From Symbiodinium natans (taxonomy: Eukaryota > Sar > Dinophyceae > Suessiales > Symbiodiniaceae), in NCBI GenBank assembly GCA_905221605.1, contig CAJNDS010002112.1, positions 271,001 to 335,000 of the forward strand: a stretch of 64,000 bases of DNA, read 5' to 3'. Under the pieces are notes generated by a model. That model did no database searches, had not been told where the DNA came from, and saw nothing but the letters and a program-made list of their open reading frames with translations. Shown here in pieces: positions 21,815 to 34,261 of the stretch; position 1 is the first letter of the stretch; every line of letters starts with the position of its first letter. A program made the position numbers and the translations under genes.

Positions 21815-21931
21815 TTGGGTCATGGGTAGTTCTCAGTAGGGTTATACATAAGAAATATACGAGAAGCTATAATATATTATATTCTGACCTTATTTGGGGT
21901 ACTTGTAACTTTACTTGGAACTACCCAGGAT
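21815..21931. mobile_element. inverted-repeat element, family B
   Basis: GGGTCATGGGTAGTTCTCAG to GGAACTACCCAGGATGTTTC in the SerRS intron 21790-22295. Confidence 0.75.
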
Positions 21932-22295
21932 GTTTCAAGAAAGTCATTCGCAATGCACAATTCCGTCGGCTCTGTGGGGCTTAGCACCGAGGCGACAAAC
22001 CAATTGACCAATTGGAACCTTACTGCAGTTTGCCGCAAAACCTGTGACACCGCGAGCTTTGAACACACCTACAAACTAGGATTAAGCTGCGCGCTTTGGA
22101 GGGTTTGCTCTTATCTATATGACGGTTTCCGAGAATACGGGTGCTTCTGTTTTTTGGGGGTGAGAGCGGGGGCGGCTTCGTTACTAGAATAAGAATTCTA
22201 GTGCTTTGGGGCATATTGGGCACCCCGATTTTGGAAAATGCCCTCATTTCCCCGCAAAGAACCCTAAACCCTAAACCCTAAACTAGTAACTTTGC

Positions 22296-22361
22296 CTGGT
22301 AGTCGGTGCAGCTGGAACAGGAGGAGATCTCCCCCCACTTCTCCAGACCGGGCATCCACGC
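22296..22361 (-). CDS. SerRS exon [14 protein letters not shown]
   Basis: 22 codons ending CSSCTDYQ, part of the active site. GC donor (GCAAAG). CCCTAAA lies on the plus-strand left and TTTAGGG on the right. Confidence 0.95.
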
Positions 22362-22652
22362 CTGCCCGGGCATTTGAGGTTTAGGGTTTAGGGTTTAGGG
22401 TTTGGGGTTTGGGGTTTAGGGTCACTCTACTACAATAGGATAGCTTTTCTCCGGTAGTTCGGCACGCTCCTATCTTCAGCTCACTATCAAAGCCCCCTGG
22501 ACAAAAAGGACCTGAACAGCCGGGGTTTATGCGCTTCGGGGCTTCTAGCTTCGAAGGTCGAAGCCCTCCAAGTGCCGAAGTCCTGACCAGCGAGCGCGCT
22601 ACCAGGGGTAGTACAGGGATGATACGGCGGCTGCTTTTGGGCTACTTATATG

Positions 22653-22776
22653 AAAGTAGGGCTTATATTTCTTGTACCCCCCAAAGGACACCAAGTATAT
22701 ACACTCACCAAATATTAAAAAGGAACCTTATATACACTCACCAATAACAGGAATATATACCCTCCTTCATATCGGG
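22653..22776. mobile_element. repeat element, family C
   Basis: Same core (GGACACCAAGTATATACACT and AGGAACCTTATATACACTCA) in the SerRS intron 22362-22828. Confidence 0.82.
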
Positions 22777-22828
22777 ATATACAAGGAGTATACGAGGTGA
22801 TACACAAGAGGTGCGAAAAGGGAAACGC

Positions 22829-22877
22829 CTCCATGTCGAACTTTCGGTAGGCCGGTGCGCCGAGCTCTTCCGTCGGC
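22829..22877 (-). CDS. SerRS exon PTEELGAPAYRKFDME
   Basis: Matches 'LGapAyrkyDmE'. GC donor GCGTTT; the next exon begins GCGTGG. Confidence 0.92.
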
Positions 22878-23381
22878 CTTGATTCGGGTCTTGCATGAGC
22901 AGCTCTGTGCAGCATTGTGCGCCCGAACCCTGAACCCTAAACCCTGAACCCTAAACCCGAAACCCTAAACCCCAACCCTGAATCCTGAACCCTAAACCCT
23001 AAACAGGCGCCCGTCCTACAAGCGGCACACTACTGGAACCCCGCAACTCGACCCAAGCATCCGGCACCTGTGTCGGGCAACCCTAAACCCTAAACTCTGA
23101 ACTTGCTAACCTCTAAACTCTAAAACTAAACCCCAAACCCTGAACCCTAAAACCTCTTTTTTTGCATCCAGGCCTCCAACAGGTTGAACCCTAAACCCTA
23201 AACCCTTTTGCATCCAGGCCTCTGATCCTAAAAGCCTAAACCCGAAACCCCAGTACTGCGCCACAAACCCTAAAACCCTAAAAACCCTGAAACCCTAAAA
23301 CCCCGAGACCTTAAAATATCCCAAAACCCTAAAACCCTAAACCCTAAACCCCTACACCCCAGTACTGCGCCACCAAGAAGC

Positions 23382-23428
23382 ATGTCGAGAACCCGGAAGC
23401 AGAGGCCCAGCTGAGTGAAGAGGTGCTC
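23382..23428 (-). CDS. SerRS exon LGLCFRVLD
   Basis: EHLFTQLGLCFRVLD plus two bases. The GC donor (GCTTCT) splits the Met codon completed by the next exon, which also starts GC. An open frame on the opposite strand here is a shadow. Confidence 0.85.
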
Positions 23429-23550
23429 CTGGAGATCGCAAAAGCCAACGAGGATGGCCCTTAAAAAAATCTTCTGACAAGTATGTTTGGGGTTTAGGGT
23501 TTAGGGTTTAGGGTTTAGGGTTTAGGGTTTAGGCCTGAATATGATCCTTG

Positions 23551-23657
23551 GGATGTTCTCCCCTTAGACTAGCAGTCCTTAACAGGGAGTATCACAGGGG
23601 GGGGGGGGGGGTACAAAAATCCCGATTAAGGTCTGTAAGTACAAGGGGGCACATTCC
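23551..23657. mobile_element. inverted-repeat element, family A with G tract
   Basis: GGGATGTTCTCCCCTTAGAC to TAAGTACAAGGGGGCACATT; G17 near the centre. SerRS intron. Confidence 0.75.
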
Positions 23658-24559
23658 AGCTCTTCAACCCAAGCAGGGACAATCTAAAATAGCCCAAGGG
23701 CCAAGGGCCTACCGAGCCAAAAAAGAAACGGGGCCCCGGAGGCTCCATGGCTTTAGGGGGTTTAGGGTTTAGGGTTAGGGGTTAGGGTTCAGGGTTCAGG
23801 GTTTAGGGTTTAGCGTTTAGGGTTTAGGGTTTTTTCTGCCGCCCGTCTAGTCTAGCCATGCACTACGGGGTTGCAGATGAACTAGGAGGAGAAGGCAAAA
23901 AAAAACCTGGGGGCTCCCTGGCTTGGGGATGTTCTCGGCATTTCGGGGCTTTTAGTTTTTTTGTTTTAGGGTTTTCGGGACGGTTTGATCCTTTTTTAAC
24001 CGCCGCCTAGCCTAGCTATGTCGCACCAGGGTTTAAGGTTTAGGCGGTCTGGGATTGGGGGTAGGGAGTTTTGACTCTCACGCTCGAATCGGCAGGCGAG
24101 GTATACATCGAATCGAGAGGCCCCCCCCCCCCCTCGCAGGGTAGCACAGGATTTCGGAAGAGTTCAGGGTGTAGGGTTTCGACTCTCACACTCGCACAAG
24201 GCCAGCAAGGCTCCCGTTGGCCGATCCCTTCTAGGGTGACACAAGGACAGCAGGTCTTTGGGTTTCGGGTTTAGGGTTTAGGGTCTAGGGGTTTTTGTCG
24301 CTTAGGGATACGGACATATGCCGACCTCCTCCCAAGCGAACTGCGCTACTCTAGGCGCAGTTCCTCCAGGGCCAAGGGGCCCCCGCGCTGACCACCCGAG
24401 GGTGGATTGGGGATTAGGCTTTTAGGGGCTCCCAACGCCGAACCTGCACAGACCCCTAAACCCTAAACCCTAAACCCTAAACCCTTTCTTATCTAAACCC
24501 TTCTTTGCTTCAGGGGGCCTGAGGTCTCCTGGAACCTAACCCTAAACGCTAAACCCCGA

Positions 24560-24678
24560 ATCGATACTCCCCTTAAAACCTTAATAACAGTAATATACAG
24601 TAATATTCTTAAAATCCTCTTGGGTTTTGTATAAACAAAATTGAAACTCATTCCCAAGGGGGATATAGAAGTAGGGTT
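24560..24678. mobile_element. inverted-repeat element, family F
   Basis: Shares ATACTCCCCTTA, CCTCTTGGGTTTTGTATA and GGGATATAGAAG with MFS intron 2. Lies in the SerRS intron 23429-24700. Confidence 0.75.
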
Positions 24679-24700
24679 TTGAGGTTTAAAAGGTGCCAGC

Positions 24701-24727
24701 CTCGAACTCCCGGATCTCATCGAGCAT
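24701..24727 (-). CDS. SerRS exon MLDEIREFE
   Basis: 27 nt, phase 0 at both ends, matching 'mLdeiv.fq'. GC donor (GCTGGC); acceptor ACAAG. Confidence 0.8.
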
Positions 24728-24841
24728 CTTGTTGGACCTTCAGACGACGATGACTCTGACGACTCTGGTGGCGAATCAGTGCTTTAGGGTTTAGGGTTTA
24801 GGCTGAATTGCATTGGGGTTTTGGGGGTTTGGGGTTCAGGG

Positions 24842-24962
24842 CTAGACCAAAAGTAACCCACAAAAAGCAGAAGGTGCCCTTTTATGGCTTAAAGGGGCTT
24901 AAAAACGGGAAGCCAAACCCTCAAAAAAAGGGGAATAAGGGCCTAACTCTAGGTCCTAGAGA
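24842..24962. mobile_element. inverted-repeat element, family D
   Basis: CTAGACCAAAAGTAACCCAC to GGCCTAACTCTAGGTCCTAG; SerRS intron. Confidence 0.7.
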
Positions 24963-25579
24963 ATAGTACTCTGCCATTTCTATTTTCAACACCGTAATTT
25001 TCTGTCGTTTATGCGTTGCTCATTTTATGTTGTACGCACTATGGCTGTTTTTTGCAGCCTTGGCTATGGTATGTTAAGACTATGAGGAGCAGCTGGCTCC
25101 GGGCCTCCACTCAACTCGGCCCTGGGGGGGGACTCCTTTGAAAAAGGGGTGGACGCTCTTGGGCAGTGTCTGGTTTGGGATTTTTTTTTGTGCCACCCGC
25201 CTAGCTGACTGTCACGGGTTGAGGGTTTAGGGTTCAGGGTCTCATATCAGAGTGCATGTACTTCCTTGGGAATGGTGCCGGCCCGAAGCTACACGATAAT
25301 AGAAGCCAACGAACTTATGCCGATCACCCCCCCACATGCCAGCCCTAAGCTGGACTCCTGGATGTTCCACAAACTATGTGGAGTATTATGACTCATATGA
25401 TTGTTATGATTCATATGATTATTATGACTTATATGATTGTTCTAATTATGATTATTATTACTGCTATCATGATGATTGTGGTTTCGGGCCAGGTGCCAAA
25501 GGTGCTGGGTCGGCGTCAGTATGAGGGGAAAACAACCAACGGTGCTTCGTGATCCGAAGGAGCTGGTGCTGCCCTAAGT

Positions 25580-28500
25580 ATTGTTTTTGACAGCAATGCA
25601 GTTGGGAACAAACTCGTGGAGGCGTGGAGATTTGCGGCTGCCCTGGACCGGCACCGGTACGACAGCAAATGCCCACGAGATGCCACAAGCACGACATCCT
25701 CCTCGTCCTAACTGTTGTTGCCCGAGTATAGTGGTCAGAGGCCCGTGATGCGGCAGCCTCTCACCGTGGAGTGGTTCGGGCGTCTTTTTTTGCGCACCAC
25801 GCGGCACTCGGCCGTCTACAAGGAGACGCAGCCAAGTGTTTGACAGTGATGCAGGTCACGACAAACTCCTGTACAACTGTGGCTGGGACCGGCACCGTTG
25901 GCACCGTTGCGACGGCAAATGCCCACAAGATGCCATAAGCACGACATCCTCCTCGTCCTAACTGTTGTTGCCCGAGTAAAGTGGTCAGAGGCGCGTGATG
26001 CAGCAGCCTCTCACCGTGGAGTGGTTCGGGCGTCTTTTTTTGCGCACCACGCGGCACTTGGCCGTCTACAAGGAGACGCAGCCAAGTGTTTGACAGTGAT
26101 GCAGGTCACGACAAACTCCTGTACAACTGTGGCTGGGACCGGCATCGTTGGCACCGTTGCGACAGCAAATGCCCACAAGATGCCATAAGCACGACATCCT
26201 CCTCGTCCTAACTGTTGTTGCCCGAGTATAGTGGCCAGAGGCCCGTGATGCAGCAGCCTCTCACCGTGGAGTGGTTCGGGCGTCTGTTTCTGCGCACCAC
26301 GCGGCACTCGGCCGTCTTACAAGGAGACGCAGCCAAGTGTTTGACAGTGATGCAGGTCGGGACAAACTCCTGTACAACTGTGGCTGGGACCGGCACCATT
26401 GGCACCGTTGCGACGGCAAATGCCCACAAGATGCCACAAGCGCGACATCCTCCTCGTCCTAACTGTTGTTGCCCGAGTATAGTGGTCAGAGGCCCGTGAT
26501 GCAGCAGCCTCTCACCGTGGAGTGGTTCGGGCGTCTGTTTCTGCGCACCACGCGGCACTCGGCCGTCTTACAAGGAGACGCGGCCAAGTGTTTGACAGTG
26601 ATGCAGGTCACGACAAACTTCTGTACAACTGTGGCTGGGACCGGCACCGTTGGCACCGTTGCGACGGCAAATGCCCACAAGATGCCACACGCACGACATC
26701 CTCCTCGTCCTAACTGTTGTTGCCCGAGTATAGTGGTCAGAGGCCCGTGATGCAGCAGCCTCTCACCGTGGAGTGGTTCGGGCGTCTGTTTCGGCGCACC
26801 ACGCGGCACTCGGCCGTCTTACAAGGAGACGCAGCCAAGTGTTTGACAGTGATGCAGGTCGGGACAAACTCCTGTACAACTGTGGCTGGGACCGGCACCG
26901 TTGGCACCGTTGCGACGGCAAATGCCCACAAGATGCCACAAGCGCGACATCCTCCTCGTCCTAACTGTTGTTGCCCGAGTATAGTGGTCAGAGGCGCGTG
27001 ATGCAGCAGCCTCTCACCGTGGAGTGGTTCGGGCGTCTTTTTTTGCGCACCACGCGGCACTTGGCCGTCTACAAGGAGACGCAGCCAAGTGTTTGACAGT
27101 GATGCAGGTCACGACAAACTCCTGTACAACTGTGGCTGGGACCGGCATCGTTGGCACCGTTGCGACAGCAAATGCCCACAAGATGCCATAAGCACGACAT
27201 CCTCCTCGTCCTAACTGTTGTTGCCCGAGTATAGTGGCCAGAGGCCCGTGATGCAGCAGCCTCTCACCGTGGAGTGGTTCGGGCGTCTGTTTCTGCGCAC
27301 CACGCGGCACTCGGCCGTCTTACAAGGAGACGCAGCCAAGTGTTTGACAGTGATGCAGGTCGGGACAAACTCCTGTACAACTGTGGATTGGCACCGTTGC
27401 GACGGCAAATGCCCACAAGATGCCACAAGCGCGACATCCTCCTCGTCCTAACTGTTGTTGCCCGAGTATAGTGGTCAGAGGCCCGTGATGCAGCAGCCTC
27501 TCACCGTGGAGTGGTTCGGGCGTCTGTTTCTGCGCACCACGCGGCACTCGGCCGTCTTACAAGGAGACGCGGCCAAGTGTTTGACAGTGATGCAGGTCAC
27601 GACAAACTTCTGTACAACTGTGGCTGGGACCGGCACCGTTGGCACCGTTGCGACGGCAAATGCCCACAAGATGCCACAAGCACGACATCCTCCTCGTCCT
27701 AACTGTTGTTGCCCGAGTATAGTGGTCAGAGGCCCGTGATGCAGCAGCCTCTCACCGTGGAGTGGTTCGGGCGTCTGTTTCTGCGCACCACGCGGCACTC
27801 GGCCGTCTTACAAGGAGGCGCAGCCAAGTGTTTGACAGTGGTGCAGGTCGGGACAAACTCCTGTACAACTGTGGCTGGAACCGGCACCGTTGGCACCGTT
27901 GCGACAGCAAATGCCCACAAGATGCCACACGCACGACATCCTCCTCGTCCTAACTGTTGTTGCCCGAGTATAGTGGTCAGAGGCCCGTGATGCAGCAGCC
28001 TCTCACCGTGGAGTGGTTCGGGCGTCTGTTTCTGCGCACCACGCGGCACTCGGCCGTCTTACAAGGAGACGCAGCCAAGTGTTTGGCAGTGATGCAGGTC
28101 ACGACAAACTTCTGTACAACTGTGGCTGGGACCGGCACCGTTGGCACCGTTGCGACGGCAAATGCCCACAAGATGCCACAAGCACGACATCCTCCTCGTC
28201 CTACCTGTTGTTGCCCGAGTATAGTGGTCAGAGGCCCGTGATGCAGCAGCCTCTCACCGTGGAGTGGTTCGGGCGTCTGTTTCTGCGCACCACGCGGCAC
28301 TCGGCCGTCTTACAAGGAGACGCAGCCAAGTGTTTGACAGTGATGCAGGTCGGGACAAACTCCTGTACAACTGTGGCCGGGACCGGCACCGTTGGCACCG
28401 TTGCGACAGCAAATGCCCACAAGATGCCACAAGCACGACATCCTCCTCGTCCTAACTGGTCCTAACTGTTGTTGCCCGAGTATAGTGGTCAGAGGCCCGT

Positions 28501-31180
28501 GATGCAGCAGCCTCTCGCCGTGGAGTGGTTCGGGCATCTGTTTCTGCGCACCACGCGGCACTCGGCCGTCTTACAAGGAGACGCAGCCAAGTGTTTGACA
28601 GTGATGCAGGTCGGGACAAACTCCTGTACAACTGTGGCTGGGACCGGCACCGTTGGCACCGTTGCGACAGCAAACGCCCACAAGATGCCACAAGCACGAC
28701 ATCCTCCTCGTCCTAACTGTTGTTGCCCGAGTATAGTGGTCAGAGGCCCGTGATGCAGCAACCTCTCACCGTGGAGTGGTTCGGGCATTTTTTTTTGCGC
28801 ACCACGCGGCACTCGGCTGTCTTGCAAGAAGACGCAGCCAAGTGTTTGACAGTGATGCAGGTCACGACAAACTCCTGTACAACTGTGGCTGGGACCGGCA
28901 CCGTTGGCACCGTTGCGACGGCAAATGCCCACAAGATGCCACAAGCACGACATCCTCCTCGTCCTGACTGTTGTTGCCCGAGTATAGTGGTCAGAGGCCC
29001 GTGATGCAGCAGCCTCTCACCGTGGAGTGGTTCGGGCGTCTGTTTCTGCGCACCACGCGGCACTCGGCCGTCTTACAAGGAGGCGCAGCCAAGTGTTTGA
29101 CAGTGATGCAGGTCGGGACAAACTCCTGTACAACTGTGGCTGGGACCGGCACCGTTGGCACCGTTGCGACAGCAAATGCCCACAAGATGCCACACGCACG
29201 ACATCCTCCTCGTCCTAACTGTTGTTGCCCGAGTATAGTGGTCAGAGGCCCGTGATGCAGCAGCCTCTCGCCGTGGAGTGGTTCGGGCATCTGTTTCTGC
29301 GCACCACGCGGCACTCGGCCGTCTTACAAGGAGACGCAGCCAAGTGTTTGACAGTGATGCAGGTCGGGACAAACTCCTGTACAACTGTGGCTGGGACCGG
29401 CGCCGGCACGACAGCAAATGTCTACAAGTACGACATCCTCCTCGTCCTACCTGTTGTTGCCCGAGTATAGTGGTCAGAGGCCCGTGATGCAGCAGCCTCT
29501 CACCGTGGAGTGGTTCGGGCATCTTTTTTTGCGCACCACGCGGCACTCGGCCGTCTTACAAGGAGACGCAGCCAAGTGTTTGACAGTGATGCAGGTCGGG
29601 ACAAACTCCTGTACAACTGTGGCTGGGACCGGCACCGTTGGCACCGTTGCGACAGCGAATGCCCACAAGATGCCACAAGCACGACATCCTCCTCGTCCTA
29701 CCTGTTGTTGCCCGAGTATAGTGGTCAGAGGCCCGTGATGCAGCAGCCTCTCACCGTGGAGTGGTTCGGGCATCTTTTTTGCGCACCACGCGGCACTCGG
29801 ACGTCTTACAAGGAGACGCAGCCAAGTGTTTGACAGTGATGCAGGTCGGGACAAACTCCTGTACAACTGTGGCTGGGACCGGCACCGTTGGCACCGTTGT
29901 GACAGCTTTTGCCCACAAGATGCCATAAGCACGACATCCTCCTCGTCCTAACTGTTGTTGCCCGAGTATAGTGGTCAGAGGCCCGTGATGCAGCAGCCTC
30001 TCACCGTGGAGTGGTTCGGGTGTCTTTTTTTGCGCACCACGCGGCACTCGGCCGTCTTGCAAGGAGACGCAGCCAAGTGTTTGACAGTGATGCAGGTCAC
30101 GACAAACTCCTGTACAACTGTGGCTGGGACCGGCACCGTTGGCACCGTTGCGACAGCAAATGCCCACAAGATGCCATAAGCACGACATCCTCCTCGTCCT
30201 AACTGTTGTTGCCCGAGTATAGTGGTCAGAGGCCCGCGATGCAGCAGCCTCTCACCGTGGAGTGGTTCGGGCATCTTTTTTTGCGCACCACGCGGCACTC
30301 GGCCGTCTTACAAGGAGACGCAGCCAAGTGTTTGACAGTGATGCAGGTCGGGACACACTCCTGTACAACTGTGGCTGGGACCGGCACCGTTGGCACCGTT
30401 GCGACAGCAAATGCCCACAAGATGCCACAAGCGCGACATCCTCCTCGTCCTAACTGGTCCTAACTGTTGTTGCCCGAGTATAGTGGTCAGAGGCCCGTGA
30501 TGCAGCAGCCTCTCACCGTGGAGTGGTTCGGGCATCTTTTTTTGCGCACCACGCGGCACTCGGCCGTCTTACAAGGAGACGCAGCCAAGTGTTTGACAGT
30601 GATGCAGGTCGGGACAAACTCCTGTACAACTGTGGCTGGGACCGGCACCGTTGGCACCGTTGCGACGGCAAATGCCCACAAGATGCCACAAGCACGACAT
30701 CCTCCTCGTCCTAACTGTTGTTGCCCGAGTATAGTGGTCAGAGGCCCGTGATGCAGCAGCCTCTCACCGTGGAGTGGTTCGGGCGTCTGTTTCTGCGCAC
30801 CACGCGGCACTCAGCCGTCTTACACGGAGACGCAGCCAAGTGTTTGACAGTGATGCAAGTCGGGACAAACTCCTGTACAACTGTGGCTGGGACCGGCACC
30901 GTTGGCACCGTTGCGACGGCAAATGCCCACAAGATGCCACAAGCACGACATCCTCCTCGTCCTAACTGCTGTTGCCCGAGTATAGTGGTCAGAGGCCCGT
31001 GATGCAGCAACCTCTCACCGTGGAGTGGTTCGGGCATGTTTTTTTGCGCACCACGCGGCACTCGGCCGTCTTACAAGGAGATGCAGCCAAGTGTTTGACA
31101 GTGATGCAGGTCCCTAAACCCTAAACCTTGAACCCTAAACCCTAAACTGTGCCTGCCCTGGACCGGCTCCCGGACGACAG
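25580..31180. repeat. 251-bp-period satellite, about 22 units
   Basis: Tandem units, each with CCCGAGTATAGTGGTCAGAG, at 251-bp spacing (starts near 25721, 25971, 26221, 26472, and so on to 30975). One unit is shortened by 15 bp (about 27370) and two carry a short duplication (CTAACTGGTC near 28450 and 30450). 251 is not a multiple of 3 and open frames occur on both strands, so it is not coding. It lies within the 6.8-kb SerRS intron 24728-31486. The last unit is interrupted by CCCTAAA repeats at about 31112-31148. Confidence 0.95.
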
Positions 31181-31486
31181 CCCAGGCCATACCGAGACCC
31201 GTGACCAGGGTTTCTTCTATTTTTGCTAGAACAGGAAGTTCGAGCTTTTCTTACAGTATAGTATTATGGGGAGTATCAGGGGACAGTATGTTAGCTAGAC
31301 GAAAAGGGAGTTCGTGCTTTTCCTACAATATAGTTTTATGTTGCGGGGGGGGGGGGGGGGGGGGGGTATAATGATAAGGTGACAAAATATTACAAGTATC
31401 TATGGTCCAAGATAGTCATATTTGGGGAGGAAAAGAGAAAGGATTGGTACATATTCCTCTCCAGATTCAAAGCCTAAACCCTGAAC

Positions 31487-31552
31487 CCGAAGCATGGGCA
31501 ACTCGGGCGCTTGCTCATCTGTGTCGGCACGCGTCACGGCAAAGAGCTCCAC
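31487..31552 (-). CDS. SerRS exon VELFAVTR
   Basis: 22 codons starting VELFAVTRADTDEQAPEL. Acceptor TGCAG. The donor is GTTCAGGG, a variant of the telomeric unit. The following intron (24728-31486) holds the satellite array. Confidence 0.9.
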
Positions 31553-31816
31553 CTGCAACGTGAGCTTGCGCTCGCTCTTATGACTACCTAAATTAAAGTA
31601 ATCATATAGGTTACCTTACCATCACCCTACTTCAAACTTCAAATTTTGAGGCGGAGGGTTGGAACGCTGAAGGTTTTAAGAGCAACCTCAAGCACGATTG
31701 CAAACACAATGAAACCTTCATTTTTTTCAAGTATAACTCTCTCTCTGTCTATTTTATGATAAGAATCAGAAAATGCTTATGTTCATATGGTCTATCAGAA
31801 CTTGTGCTCATATGAA

Positions 31817-31935
31817 GGTAACTTGGAGATTCATGGGCAGCTGCAAGTGGTGTTTTAAAGTACCTTAATGAAGTAATATTTAGAGGTTCCCTTACTTATG
31901 ACCCACGTATAACTACCCATGAACCTTCAAGAAGC
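31817..31935. mobile_element. inverted-repeat element, family B
   Basis: Ends AACTACCCATGAACCTTCAA; SerRS intron 31553-32121. Confidence 0.75.
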
Positions 31936-32121
31936 GACGTACCGACTCCGGGAGCTGTGCGCGCAAAAGTCAAGCCACTTCATGAGTTAACCCGCAATCT
32001 CTCAGCAAACAGCAACAACTTGGGGTTTCGGGTTCAAGGTTCTGTCAGGGTTTGGGGTTTGGGGTTTGGGGTTTAGGGTTTTGAGTTTGGAGTTTAGAGT
32101 TTAGGGCTTAGGGTGTCGAGC

Positions 32122-32178
32122 CTTGCTGAACTGGTGGAGCCGGTAGATGCCGCGGTTCTCTGAGCCAGAGGAGCCCGC
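32122..32178 (-). CDS. SerRS motif 2 exon
   Basis: 19 codons AGSSGSENRGIYRLHQFSK, the ATP-binding motif 2 loop. GC donor (GCTCGA). Confidence 0.95.
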
Positions 32179-33166
32179 CTCTCTTCTTGGGGGGCTTTTG
32201 GAGGTTTAGGGTTTAGGGTTTAGGGTTTAGGGTTTAGGGTTTAGCGTTTAGGGTTTAGAAAAAGAACCCTGAAGACCTAAGGCCATACACCTTTAAAGAC
32301 CCTATTATACTCAAGCCCGACAGCCCTAAAGCTATGAAGCCCTCTCTGTCGGACTCGGGGTCGACGGCTGCTGTAGCCAAGATGGCTCTTGGAGCCGTGG
32401 GCCCGCTGCTCAAGCTAAGCAGTCCTTCGCGGACCCTAAACCCTAAACCCTAAACCCTAAAAAAACCCAAACCCTAAAGAACCCTAAACCCTAAACCCTA
32501 AAAGAGACCGTGCGCCCACGAGTCAGGAAAAAATCTCCGGTGCCCTGAATTGTAGGGCTTGGTACCCCCAGTAACCGTATCATAATAAGGGCACCCTTTT
32601 TTGGTTGGATAATTTATAGTACCACTGGGTTACAACGCCTGGGCCATTGGCCTATAGTCGGTTTAGGGTTTAGGGTTTAGCGTTTAGGGTTTAGGGTCCA
32701 CCCGCACTGCGGCTACCGGAGACTGCCGAAGCACCTTTGGGGTGTAGGGTCTGGGGATGCAGCAGGGCCTGGTGACGACTCGGACATTCCAGGCGAGAGG
32801 CCAACAAGTGCGACCCGAAGCAACGCACAGCAGGTTCTTGCGCTGTACCATGGTCCTGAACCCTAAACCCTAAACCCTAAAGCACGAACCTCACCGCACG
32901 GAAACTGCCCAAGAGTTTGAACTAATTTGCACAGGCGACGAGAGATGGAGCCACACACACACACACACACACCCACGCGCACATACGGGCTCCGGGCTGC
33001 AAACAACTCAACACAGGAGCCTAAAGAATCACCAAGTGTTGGGACCCTGGAATCCAAAACAGCTAGCCAAAATACCCCTAAACCCTCTTTGAACCTGGCA
33101 ACTGCTTTCTAAAACCCTAAACTGCCAAAAGTCTACGAAATTTCACAGGCACCTATGGCATTCCGC

Positions 33167-33214
33167 CTCCGTGCGGAAGGCGTGACCGAATGCCACTAGC
33201 CGCTTCGGGAGCTC
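33167..33214 (-). CDS. SerRS exon before motif 2
   Basis: 16 codons ELPKRLVAFGHAFRTE, the start of motif 2. The GC donor GCGGAA and next exon start GCGGGC share GCGG. Confidence 0.92.
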
Positions 33215-34022
33215 CTCTGTTGGAAACATCCAGAAAAAAAAGGGACTTGGGCTGTTTAGGGGTTTGGGGTTGTTCAGGTTTTTCTAGAGGAACCCCTTGC
33301 CTGAGAAAGGGTAGATGCACCCAAAAAGTAAGGCGATTTTCTATTTGAGGATTTGCGTATTTCCGAAATATGGGAATGCCCAAGAACACCCAAAAACACT
33401 ACAACCCTTCTTATAGAAGCCCCTCTCTAAAAGGGTACCCCGATTTAGCGGAGCGCCATGAAACGCCCATGTACTGCATGGGGTTTCACCGGCACTCTGA
33501 AAACCCATGTGCATCCCGCGCGACCATTCCGCAATTATCATGGGTTCGCCTACTACCCTACTACCCTTCTCTAGTAGAGAGGGCGTAGTAGGGGAACTCA
33601 CGAAATTTGGGGTTGGTCTGCGTACCTCTCTAACCAGCAGCCCATCGCGCAACAACGAGCTACGGGCAGGTCTCTCATCAAGCATCGGACGAAAGAGAAA
33701 GCCCGGCACGTGATCCGAACTTCCAGGGCACTACAACTCTTTTCCCAAAAAATCCAAGGGCCCTCTCAAGACTATCCAAAAAGCTCCCAATGGCATGCAA
33801 TTGTCTGTCTTGAGTTTGGCAATCGGCGGTCGGGTGCTTGATGGGTTTACTAAACTCCCATATACTCCCTTAGAACCAGAAGAACACACAGATCACCATC
33901 TACATCCCACCATATCTGCACACTTGGGTAGTGTATGACATAGTTGACACGCACTCCCCCCTAAACCCTAAACCCTAAACCCTAAACCCTAAACCCGGTT
34001 TTTTGAAACCCTGTGTCTGCTC

Positions 34023-34057
34023 CTTGGACGCAATGAGGGTCTCGTTCATGAACATGC
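34023..34057 (-). CDS. SerRS exon MFMNETLIASK
   Basis: 35 nt. GA donor (GAGCAG); the next exon starts GAGCTC. Confidence 0.82.
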
Positions 34058-34116
34058 CTCGCTTGGCAAGGATACTCCGAACTTTAGGGCATGCTCAGCC
34101 CAAAGCCCTAAACCTT

Positions 34117-34208
34117 GGGGATGCTCCCCCTTATGCTAACAGTCCTTAATAGGGATTCTAGTAGCCCCTATTGCAAATCCCTATGAAGGACTGCTAGTAT
34201 AAGATCCC
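34117..34208. mobile_element. inverted-repeat element, family A
   Basis: GGGATGCTCCCCCTTATGCT to GACTGCTAGTATAAGATCCC; SerRS intron 34058-34582. Confidence 0.8.
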
Positions 34209-34261
34209 AACCTAACCCTAAGCTCTCTTTAGGGCCTAAAGCCTTCAGGGTGTGCTACGTT

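Noticed and set aside
23355-23463. Plus-strand frame with HVENPEAEAQLSEEVLLEIA and a stop
   Set aside because: The minus strand here encodes the SerRS exon LGLCFRVLD with correct splice phase; the plus frame is its shadow.
25761-31061. Long series of 63-157 aa open frames on both strands
   Set aside because: They are translations of the 251-bp satellite. The period is not a multiple of three and both strands are open, so no protein repeat is implied.
32371-32391. Plus-strand CTGTAGCCAAGATGGCTCTT resembling the spliced leader (about 15 of 21)
   Set aside because: No gene starts downstream on that strand and the conserved CAAG end is lost; likely chance.
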